Shown here: in pieces, positions 57,569 through 64,000 of the stretch
How positions within the stretch are numbered: position 1 is the stretch's first letter
How the letters are laid out: each line of letters starts with the position of its first letter
NCBI GenBank assembly: GCA_045106555.1
Contig: JBGCET010000067.1
Span: forward strand, 1-64,000
From: JANQOZ01 sp045106555
Lineage (GTDB): Bacteria; Pseudomonadota; Gammaproteobacteria; Xanthomonadales; SZUA-38
Reading direction: 5' to 3'
Length of the DNA stretch: 64,000 nt
The notes under the pieces: generated by a model
What the model was told of the DNA's origin: nothing
Database searches by the model: none
What the model saw: only the letters and a program-made list of their open reading frames with translations
Translations under genes and position numbers: made by a program

Positions 57569-58036
57569 CTACAGCGGGCAATGACCACGTTGATTGAGCT
57601 TTCGGCGGGCAAACCAGCGATAGCCCATGGCTCCACACCACAGACCGCCCAACCCCGCTGTGACCGCCACAATGTCACTGGCCGCGCCGCTGATGTCATT
57701 GGCCCGTCCCAGCAAGGAGGCAAACCACGATCCGAAGAGCAAGCCAAACAACAGTCCGACCAAGGGTGCGCCGTAAGCACCGCCAGCCAGCGCTACCAGC
57801 GATTGATTTAACGCGGGCAGCGGCACCCTCATGCCCATAGTCCAATGTTTTTGAGTGGGTGTTCTCAGCAGCTGGGGCGTTTTTCGGCCCAATAACGACG
57901 CGCCACAACCCCGACCGCTGGCGCAGCGTGCGCATGAGCGAGGCTGAAATTCCAACCAGGTCCATTGCCCTCTGCGGGCAGCCACCAAACCCATGATGAC
58001 GTAGTCGCGGGTTTGAGGGACACGCGTCCCTTCCAT
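57569..58036 (-). CDS. rseC: RseC/MucC-like membrane protein
   Basis: RseC is a positive modulator of the sigma-E pathway and, in some bacteria, of SoxR reduction. The 155-aa protein has the Cys cluster CARCASGRGCG (4 Cys), then two membrane helices (ALVALAGGAYGAPLVGLLFGLLFG and IVAVTAGLGGLWCGAMGYRWFA). The order rpoE-rseA-rseB-rseC is as in Pseudomonas and E. coli. The mucD protease gene usually next in Pseudomonas is absent; a terminator follows. Confidence 0.88.
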   Translation of the reverse strand: MEGTRVPQTRDYVIMGLVAARRGQWTWLEFQPRSCARCASGRGCGASLLGRKTPQLLRTPTQKHWTMGMRVPLPALNQSLVALAGGAYGAPLVGLLFGLLFGSWFASLLGRANDISGAASDIVAVTAGLGGLWCGAMGYRWFARRKLNQRGHCPL

Positions 58037-58052
58037 CAGGCTGGTAGCAACA

Positions 58053-59051
58053 TCATTGCGCCGGGCGCTCTGCGGCGAGACGACGGTTTACCACGGAAGA
58101 AACAATCATCTTGAGAGTATTTCGCGGAACCTCGCCTACAGCCGTGACCGCATATCCCGCTCCGGTTGTTGCCCCATAGATATTCATTGCACCAATCTGT
58201 GAATATCCCGATGGGTGGCCCGCCCTATCCCCCACCGGCTCCACATACACCGAAATTGTTGCCAGGCCGTCGCTGAAAAGCAGGTGATTGAGGGTGTCTG
58301 CCTGCCGATTGGCCACCGCTCGAAAACCCGCAGGCAGTTGCTTGACCCCCCAAGTACCCTTCCCGACCGACGCGGGAATCGCTTTCAACCCTGGCAAAGT
58401 CACCTCAACATACCCATCGCTGGAAACATCCGGCAAGAGCTCCCGATCGGGAATGACTGCTGCAATATCGATATCTGTGAAAAGCATTTGCTCAATGGCG
58501 CGACCGCGAGCATCGATGAGACTGGTTTTCAGCAGCATACCCGTGTTTTTTTCCAACCAAAGCCGGTACCCGTAGCGATATTTATCCGTCGCAGCAATTC
58601 GAATCACCTGCGCTTCCAGCTGCGCAACCCGATCCTCACCGTCCAGCGAAAACCGATAGCTATCAGCGGACAGCTCGGACAAGTTAGATGGAATGGTCGG
58701 AAACAACCGTTCAGCGATGCGAGTATCAACCACCACTGACTGACTGTCAGGGAATATGCAACGCACCGAGTCGTTGTCGCGCAATACTTCCCTTGGGCTG
58801 CCGTTCAGTGAGACCAGCCGCTCGCGCATCCCGGATTGATCTACCCGGTGGTAAATACGCATGGAATCCACCTGATCGGCACGGATATACACCAACGTCC
58901 CGCGGTAGGTGAGGTTGCTTACGGCGCTGGCCATTCGGTCCAACCACTCGTCAACGGTCTGAGCAGCAGTAACCACTGGAACCATCAGCACCAGGGCCAG
59001 CAAGCGCGCCGGCGTTCCAACGCTGGCAAATTTTAGCCGCCGTTTCTTCAT
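58053..59051 (-). CDS. rseB: RseB/MucB periplasmic sigma-E regulator
   Basis: RseB binds the periplasmic part of RseA and protects it from DegS cleavage, adding lipoprotein/LPS sensing. The signal peptide ends near TAAQ-31, then the LolA-like domain (VDEWLDRMASAVSNLTYRGTLVYIRADQVDSMRIYHRVD) and the C-terminal domain (LPAGFRAVANRQADTLNHLLFSDGLATISVYVEPV) follow. Length 332 aa. It lies 22 bases after the rseA stop. The N-terminus is at ATG 59051 with AAGGA close by. Confidence 0.93.
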   Translation of the reverse strand: MKKRRLKFASVGTPARLLALVLMVPVVTAAQTVDEWLDRMASAVSNLTYRGTLVYIRADQVDSMRIYHRVDQSGMRERLVSLNGSPREVLRDNDSVRCIFPDSQSVVVDTRIAERLFPTIPSNLSELSADSYRFSLDGEDRVAQLEAQVIRIAATDKYRYGYRLWLEKNTGMLLKTSLIDARGRAIEQMLFTDIDIAAVIPDRELLPDVSSDGYVEVTLPGLKAIPASVGKGTWGVKQLPAGFRAVANRQADTLNHLLFSDGLATISVYVEPVGDRAGHPSGYSQIGAMNIYGATTGAGYAVTAVGEVPRNTLKMIVSSVVNRRLAAERPAQ

Positions 59052-59073
59052 TCCTTCGGTGCGCCGTCAGGTG

Positions 59074-59796
59074 TCAGGGTCGACTGACCGCAGAGTCCTG
59101 CTGTTCAGTGTCTGGTGTGTCATCCGTTTCGGTGTCCGCGACAGGCCTGGCGGATGCATCTGTTGGTGGATAGTAAAACCGCGGAAGTCGGTGGCCTGCC
59201 GCTGAAGCCTGACTATGGCGAATCAGATACCGTTGAAGCTTCGGGTTATCGCCACCGGTGGAAGCCTGACTCGCGATGCTGGAGGCAGGAGCCGCCACCC
59301 GGCCCTCGAATTCTCCGGTTGGATCGCTCACGGTCTGACTCAGCAGCGGTTGGGCCGTAGCGGCAGACGCAGCCTGATCTGCAGCGGCATCCAATTGGGG
59401 CTGCCATGCGTTAAACGCAACAACAGCCACACTGGCAGCGACTGCCATGCCGGCCAGGGGCTGCAGCCAACCCCGGGACGAACGGTCCGCATTTGCCGTT
59501 ACTGCTGATTGATCAAGCGGCTGCTCCACTTCAGGCGTGGGTTCCGCGGCGATAGCCGCAGCGACACCCGCAGCAAAACCTTTCAGGGGGATCGGCGCCG
59601 AAGCGTCTCGGTGCCCTGTCGCCCCATGATGGTCTTGCATAATGCTGCGCGCCTGATGGTATCGCTCCCAGCGCTCGCGCAGTGCCTGGTCGTGATCCAG
59701 TCGACGCAGCAGGAACTGCGTTTCATTGTCGTCCAACTCGCCGTCCATCAGACAGCAGAGTGATTCGCCCATATCCCCTGAGTGCTGCTTATCCAT
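59074..59796 (-). CDS. rseA: Anti-sigma-E factor RseA/MucA
   Basis: RseA holds RpoE at the inner membrane until DegS/RseP cleave it under envelope stress. The N-terminal sigma-binding part is DMGESLCCLMDGELDDNETQFLLRRLDHDQALRERWERYHQARSIM, matching the RseA N-domain, and one membrane segment (LAGMAVAASVAVVAFNAW) lies about 135-155. A periplasmic tail follows. ATG 59796 is preferred; the TTG at 59805 is the frame start. It overlaps nothing but lies right after rpoE's stop. Confidence 0.92.
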   Translation of the reverse strand: MDKQHSGDMGESLCCLMDGELDDNETQFLLRRLDHDQALRERWERYHQARSIMQDHHGATGHRDASAPIPLKGFAAGVAAAIAAEPTPEVEQPLDQSAVTANADRSSRGWLQPLAGMAVAASVAVVAFNAWQPQLDAAADQAASAATAQPLLSQTVSDPTGEFEGRVAAPASSIASQASTGGDNPKLQRYLIRHSQASAAGHRLPRFYYPPTDASARPVADTETDDTPDTEQQDSAVSRP

Positions 59797-59801
59797 CAAC
59801 C

Positions 59802-60389
59802 TCAATCCTCTTTCTTGTCCAGAAGCGGTGCCAACCGCTCGTCAATCGCCTCTCTGGCCCGAAATATTCGGGACCGCACCGTACCGATGGGGCAATCCAT
59901 GGTCGATGCGATATCGTCGTAACTCATGCCTTCCATTTCCCTCAGGGTAATGGCCGTTCGCAGGTCTTCTGGCAGATCTTCTATGGCGGCATACACCGTC
60001 TGCTCTATTTCGTCCCTTAACAATTCTCGCTCTGGCGTATCGCGATCTTTCAGCCGCGTATCCAGATCAAACATTTCCGCGTCACCGGGTTCAATATCGT
60101 TGGCCGGGGGCCTGCGACCCTGTGCGACCAGATGATTTTTCGCCGTGTTGATGGCGATGCGGTACATCCAGGTGTAAAAAGCGCTGTCTCCACGAAACCG
60201 ACCAATGGCCCGATAGGCCTTGATGAACGCCTCTTGAGCGACATCTTGCGTTTCGCTGGCATCTTTTACATAGCGCGAAATCAGGTTGATGATCTTGTGC
60301 TGATACTTCAACACGAGCAGATCAAATGCCCGTTTTTCGCCGTTCTGGACCCGCTCCACCAGCAGCTGGTCTACTTGTTTCTCGCCCAT
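59802..60389 (-). CDS. rpoE: RNA polymerase sigma-E factor RpoE (AlgU)
   Basis: RpoE directs the envelope stress regulon. The 195-aa protein aligns from MGEKQVDQLLVERVQNGEKRAFDLLVLKYQHKIINLISRYVKD to region 4 (LREMEGMSYDDIASTMDCPIGTVRSRIFRAREAIDERLAPLLDK). ATG 60389 follows AAGGAG at 10 bases and is chosen over the frame start 60461, which would lie upstream of the predicted -10. It heads an operon with rseA, rseB and rseC. A sigma-E-type promoter sits just upstream, suggesting autoregulation. Confidence 0.96.
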   Translation of the reverse strand: MGEKQVDQLLVERVQNGEKRAFDLLVLKYQHKIINLISRYVKDASETQDVAQEAFIKAYRAIGRFRGDSAFYTWMYRIAINTAKNHLVAQGRRPPANDIEPGDAEMFDLDTRLKDRDTPERELLRDEIEQTVYAAIEDLPEDLRTAITLREMEGMSYDDIASTMDCPIGTVRSRIFRAREAIDERLAPLLDKKED

Positions 60390-60452
60390 CCGGGCCAAGC
60401 TCCTTGACGGCAACCCAGTTACCCGTGACAGCGCATTTGCGCCGTCCAGATG

Positions 60453-60480
60453 TCTAGACACCGATGTTATCCATTAGTTC
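60453..60480 (-). promoter_or_regulatory. Predicted sigma-E-type promoter of rpoE
   Basis: On the minus strand GAACTA (60480-60475), 16 bases, TCTAGA (60458-60453). The pattern is close to GAACTT-N16-TCTGA, the sigma-E/AlgU promoter. It is 64 bases upstream of the chosen RpoE ATG, so the operon probably regulates itself. The remaining 60481-60633 has nothing more I can assign. Confidence 0.55.
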
Positions 60481-60633
60481 GTTTCATTTGCCGGCCGACA
60501 GACCGGGCCTCTCAGACCACACGCCTGCGGCGGCGCAACGATAGCATGGCGATCAGGCTGGGTAGGCAAAATTCCGTGGAGACGGTGTTCTCCAGCCTGC
60601 TAATATCTGTCGGTCCCCCGCTGGCCTGACGCA

Positions 60634-61785
60634 ATGACAACTGACGCTATGACCCGGAAGATTGCTGCAGAGTTCCCGCAGCTTCCTGATATTCAGTATT
60701 TTAACCACGCCGCCATGGGGCCATGGCCGTTACGAACTCGCCAGGCGGTGGCCGAATTTGCCGGCCATTGCGGCACTGATTTGCTCAAACATTGGCCCAA
60801 GTGGTATGCCAAAGAGAAAGCCTTGCGGGAGACCCTGGGCCGCCTGATCGGCGCGCCGGAAGGCGGCAGCAATATCAGCATGACCAAAAACACCTCAGAA
60901 GGACTTTCCCTGATTGCCGCGGGTTTGGACTGGGAGGACGGCGATCAAGTGCTCACTTTGGCTGAAGAATTTTCCTCCAACCGCTGGAGCTGGCAGGAAT
61001 GTACGCCGCCATCGGTGCAGGTTGTTGAGGTGCCAAGAGCCTGCCACCAGCCGCCCCACGAAGCGTTAATCCAGCATTGTGCGGCCAACACTCGGCTGAT
61101 CGCCGTTAGCACCGTGCAATATGTGTGCGGCACTGCGCTGAACCTTGCCGCCCTCAGTGAGTATTGTCAGGCGAACAGCATTCTGCTGGTCATCGACGTC
61201 ATACAGAGCCTGGGCGCACTGCCGCTGGATATCACCAGCACGCCGGTAGACGCGGTGGCTTGCGGCAGTCATAAATGGCTTATGGCCGCTGAAGGACTTG
61301 GACTCCTCTACACCAGCGAGACACTGCGCCACGCCTTGCGGCCGCGTCAGGCCGGATGGCGAATGGTGCCGGACCCGTTTCAGTTTCCTGCCAGTGCATC
61401 TGCCAGGGCCACCGATGGCCGGGGTCTGGAAGCCGGAACTCTCAATACTCTGGGCATGATGGCTCTGAGCGCCAGTGTGTCGCTCTACGAAGAGGTTGGT
61501 GCCAATGAGGTGCTGCGGCGCATACAACGCAACACCGCGTGTCTAATCTCAGCTGCGAAAAATTTGGGGCTACCGCTTGCGACACCCGACGATCCGGCCC
61601 AGCAGTCGGGTATTGTCAGTCTTCGACACCGTGACGGGGAAAAGACTGCAAACCTGCTTAACCGTCTGAGCGCTGCTGGCGCCGTTTGCACCATGCGCGG
61701 CGGGTATTTACGTATTTCGCCCCACTACTCAACGCCCTTGGAGCACGTTGAAAACCTGTGTCAGCTGATTTCGGAGAACTTATGA
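60634..61785 (+). CDS. Class V aminotransferase-fold PLP enzyme
   Basis: The protein is a fold-type I PLP enzyme of the cysteine desulfurase/selenocysteine lyase/kynureninase type. PLP would be bound by Lys in AVACGSHKWLMAAEGLGLLY, and the phosphate and Asp by TKNTSEGLS and VIDVIQSLGALP. The N-terminus is QYFNHAAMGPWPLRTRQAV. There is no desulfurase catalytic Cys loop, so IscS-like function is unlikely. Its stop overlaps the LCAT-like gene's start (ATGA), so they are coupled, though the reason is not clear. 383 aa. Confidence 0.85.
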   Translation: MTTDAMTRKIAAEFPQLPDIQYFNHAAMGPWPLRTRQAVAEFAGHCGTDLLKHWPKWYAKEKALRETLGRLIGAPEGGSNISMTKNTSEGLSLIAAGLDWEDGDQVLTLAEEFSSNRWSWQECTPPSVQVVEVPRACHQPPHEALIQHCAANTRLIAVSTVQYVCGTALNLAALSEYCQANSILLVIDVIQSLGALPLDITSTPVDAVACGSHKWLMAAEGLGLLYTSETLRHALRPRQAGWRMVPDPFQFPASASARATDGRGLEAGTLNTLGMMALSASVSLYEEVGANEVLRRIQRNTACLISAAKNLGLPLATPDDPAQQSGIVSLRHRDGEKTANLLNRLSAAGAVCTMRGGYLRISPHYSTPLEHVENLCQLISENL

Positions 61786-63158
61786 ACCCACGGTTGTCTC
61801 TACTGCTGCTGACAATCTGTACGCTCCCATGGGCCTGCGCCGGCCCCACCACGCAACCAGACCTGGCCAGACTTTATGGCTCAGCAACGGCCTCAACTGA
61901 CCAACCACCGGTCATTTTGATTCACGGGATTTTAGGTTCAAAACTACGCACCTCCGACACCTTGAACGAAATATGGGTGGGTCGTTTACGTAAACTGCTG
62001 TTCAGCAACTACAGCGATCTGGCGCTGAAAATTGATCCCGACACACTGCAACCCGTTGCTGACGGTCTGGAGCCCTTCGCCATTTTTGATCGGGCTGCCG
62101 GCACAGATTTTTACGGTCGGGTGATCGAAGTTCTCGAACAGGCGGGACAATTCCAGCGCGGCGAGCCGGGTCAATCCGTATCCAAGGGCAGCAGGCGTTT
62201 TTATGTGTTCCGCTACGACTGGCGCAAAGATAACGTGGAAAACGCCGCCGCGCTGGACCGCTTCATCAGTCAAATCCGCCGAGACTACGCTCAACCTGAA
62301 CTCAAAGTGGATATTGTTGCTCACAGCATGGGCGGGCTCCTTACTCGATATTATCTGCGCTACGGCACCACCGACGTGCTGGACGACAACGAATTCCCCG
62401 TCAACCTATGGGGCGCCAGTAGAGTGCGTAGAGTGATCTTACTGGGCACGCCAAACATGGGTTCGGTCAACTCCGTGCGTGGATTCATTGAAGGGGTCAA
62501 ACTGGGCTTCGGCCGCATTCCTACCGAAGTACTGGCAACAATGCCCAGTATTTACCAGCTGTTTCCTCATCCGCTCGCCGGTGCCTGGATCATTGCCGCC
62601 GATGGCCAAAAGCTGGAACGAGACCTTTTTTCCGTCGAAATCTGGCGGCGTTTTCAATGGTCAATTTTCGACCCTGAGGTTCGGGCAAAAATTGCCGAAA
62701 AATTCGCCGACGAAGCTCAGGCATCTCACTACCTCAGCACTCTTGAGGCGTACTTTGATAAGCATCTTGAACGTGCAAGGCGATTCGTCTGGTCGCTCAC
62801 CGTGCCGTTGGCTGAAACACCATGGCAACTGGTTGTGTTTGGCGGTGACTGTGAGCTCACGCCGGCCCGCATCTTAGTGGAAGAAATGCAGGGCCGCTCC
62901 GTATTACGTTTGGAACCCAACGAAATCGCTAACCCGTTGCCCGAAGTCAACTATCAAGATTTGATGCTTGAACCCGGCGACGGCACCGTCACAAAGTCTT
63001 CCCTGCTGGCCAGAAATTCCCTGGACCCATCCGTTCCCCGTCACCCCTATGTGTTCTTTCCGTTGGACTACAGCATGTTTATTTGTGAGTCCCATGACCA
63101 GCTAACCGGAAACATTACGTTTCAAGACAATCTATTACATGTGTTGTTGAGCCGATAG
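61782..63158 (+). CDS. LCAT-like lipase/acyltransferase (exported)
   Basis: The protein resembles lecithin:cholesterol acyltransferase and the related bacterial lipases. A hydrophobic N-terminus (LSLLLLTICTLPWACAG) could be a lipoprotein signal with Cys after WA, though the lipobox is not standard. The oxyanion loop is VILIHGILGSKLR, nucleophile Ser in VAHSMGGLLTRYYLR, with FRYDWRKDN and LLGTPNMGS as further family blocks, and GDGTVTKSS carries the likely catalytic Asp. ATG 61782 has GGAG at 5 bases. It might modify envelope lipids; substrate is unknown. Confidence 0.8.
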   Translation: MNPRLSLLLLTICTLPWACAGPTTQPDLARLYGSATASTDQPPVILIHGILGSKLRTSDTLNEIWVGRLRKLLFSNYSDLALKIDPDTLQPVADGLEPFAIFDRAAGTDFYGRVIEVLEQAGQFQRGEPGQSVSKGSRRFYVFRYDWRKDNVENAAALDRFISQIRRDYAQPELKVDIVAHSMGGLLTRYYLRYGTTDVLDDNEFPVNLWGASRVRRVILLGTPNMGSVNSVRGFIEGVKLGFGRIPTEVLATMPSIYQLFPHPLAGAWIIAADGQKLERDLFSVEIWRRFQWSIFDPEVRAKIAEKFADEAQASHYLSTLEAYFDKHLERARRFVWSLTVPLAETPWQLVVFGGDCELTPARILVEEMQGRSVLRLEPNEIANPLPEVNYQDLMLEPGDGTVTKSSLLARNSLDPSVPRHPYVFFPLDYSMFICESHDQLTGNITFQDNLLHVLLSR

Positions 63159-63204
63159 CACTGCTAAACTAGTGCGCTCATCACGGTGAATGGGGTAACA
63201 GCAC

Positions 63205-63909
63205 TTGAAGATCGCATTTCTGGAAGACGATCATGACCAGGCCGAAATCGTCAAAATATGGATGGAAGATGCCGGTCACGAAGTAGACTGGCACGCCCGG
63301 GGCTCGGACCTCATCAATGCTGTGCGCTCCGATCGCTTCGACATGGTTTTGCTCGATTGGCAAGTGCCGGAACTGGATGGCTACTCGGTGCTGCGCTGGA
63401 TTCGCCAAAATATCGACGACCAGCTCCCGGTAGTATTCTTAACCGCCAGAGACGCCGATGAAGACATCGTTCAAGCTCTGGAAAGCGGTGCCGATGATTA
63501 CCTGACCAAACCCTTGAGCCAGCCTGTCACCATTGCTCGCATCGATGCCGTCGCAAGGCGCAGCGGAATTGACTCGCCTGATAACGACACGCGGAAGGAA
63601 ATCGGACCGATTGCCTATGACACCGACCGGGAGGTGATGACCCTCAATGGCGAAGCGGTTTCTCTGACCCGGCGAGAATTCGCGCTGGCAGTTTATCTGA
63701 TTCGTAACCTGGGACGCATCATTCCACGAGAGGTCTTGCTGAAAGAAATCTGGGGTTTAAATGCCCAAGTAGTTACACGAACTTTGGACACCCATATCAG
63801 CCGCCTGCGCAAGAAACTGAGTTTGACCGAAGACAGCGGTTGGACCCTGAAAAGCATCTATCACCATGGTTACCGGCTTGAGCGTTTGGAGTCACTGGAT
63901 GGTGCCTAA
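63205..63909 (+). CDS. OmpR-family response regulator
   Basis: This has a receiver domain (Asp51 in MVLLDWQVPELDG, Lys in YLTKPLS) and an OmpR/PhoB winged-helix DNA-binding domain (ALAVYLIRNLGRIIPREVLLKEIWGLNAQVVTRTLDTHISRLRKKLSL...GWTLKSIYHHGYRLERL). The 234-aa length is normal. Start TTG 63205, with only a weak GGGGTAA site. No kinase is beside it within the window; the window ends 91 bases later without another gene. Confidence 0.92.
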   Translation: MKIAFLEDDHDQAEIVKIWMEDAGHEVDWHARGSDLINAVRSDRFDMVLLDWQVPELDGYSVLRWIRQNIDDQLPVVFLTARDADEDIVQALESGADDYLTKPLSQPVTIARIDAVARRSGIDSPDNDTRKEIGPIAYDTDREVMTLNGEAVSLTRREFALAVYLIRNLGRIIPREVLLKEIWGLNAQVVTRTLDTHISRLRKKLSLTEDSGWTLKSIYHHGYRLERLESLDGA

Positions 63910-64000
63910 ACCAGCGACAGCGATTGACCTGGCGTTACTCGATCACTAACAAGCACGCGCAAACGGGCAGGAGAACAGGCTGTTGCAACACGCGGTTAAA

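Noticed and set aside
57569..60389. Missing mucD as evidence of a deletion
   Set aside because: Many gammaproteobacteria lack mucD in this cluster, so absence alone is not unusual.

Overview
The window is a chromosomal segment of a gammaproteobacterium that carries light-harvesting genes. The rpoE-rseA-rseB-rseC / lepA-lepB-rnc-era-recO-pdxJ block at the right is a gammaproteobacterial arrangement. A pucBA antenna gene pair plus pucC, and the Xanthomonas-like murD2-murL and lysC-lysA-fusion genes, suggest a marine aerobic anoxygenic phototroph of the OM60/NOR5 (Halieaceae) type. The organism assignment is inference; no rRNA gene is present.

Layout, left to right. (1) 1-810: the edge of an integron-like gene cassette array (two small low-GC unknown genes, one complete attC, one attC cut by the window edge) butting against radA. 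(2) 1-14.6 kb: radA, pspF (no pspA nearby), a TerB-like gene, an ECF sigma / membrane anti-sigma-like / periplasmic PDZ operon, divergent D-2-hydroxyglutarate dehydrogenase and serA, an alpha/beta hydrolase, an alkyltransferase-like DNA repair protein, an exported transglutaminase-like protein, a GNAT-like/VanY peptidase fusion, and an AlkA-type glycosylase. (3) 14.6-30.9 kb: a penicillin-acylase family enzyme, a perfect 34-bp inverted repeat, a Gld-type ABC exporter operon (ATPase, permease, GldG, DUF4340), a TonB-like protein, a LuxR-type two-component pair, and an RND efflux pump with its adaptor.

(4) 31.0-34.4 kb: the most interesting part, a minus-strand puc locus: pucB, pucA, a stem-loop, an unrecognised 231-aa protein with a C-terminal tandem 32-residue repeat, pucC, and a peptide deformylase paralogue. 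pucB and pucA (53 and 47 aa) are short genes read directly from the sequence. Two tandem TGT-N12-ACA type motifs, the binding pattern of the light/oxygen repressor PpsR/CrtJ, lie upstream of pucB, and one covers a TTGACA -35 box. The antenna alpha subunit has Phe-Phe where B850 antennas have Tyr-Trp, which predicts a blue-shifted LH2.

(5) 34.6-40.3 kb: a metallopeptidase-like gene, then a three-gene peptidoglycan precursor operon (aspartokinase/DAP decarboxylase fusion, MurL epimerase, MurD2 ligase), pointing to the alternative route that adds L-Glu and then epimerises it to D-Glu. (6) 40.6-51.3 kb: glycine-zipper protein, an orphan Wzt-like ATPase, a methyltransferase, a ComEA-like protein, purine salvage genes with nagZ, rlmD, a YdbL/YdbH pair, and a stand-alone REC-HPt protein. 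(7) 51.3-60.5 kb: pdxJ-recO-era-rnc-DUF4845-lepB-lepA, and upstream of these the rpoE stress operon with its own terminator and a plausible sigma-E promoter. (8) 60.6-63.9 kb: a class V aminotransferase coupled to an LCAT-like lipase, and an OmpR-type response regulator. I saw no tRNA, rRNA, CRISPR array or complete insertion sequence.
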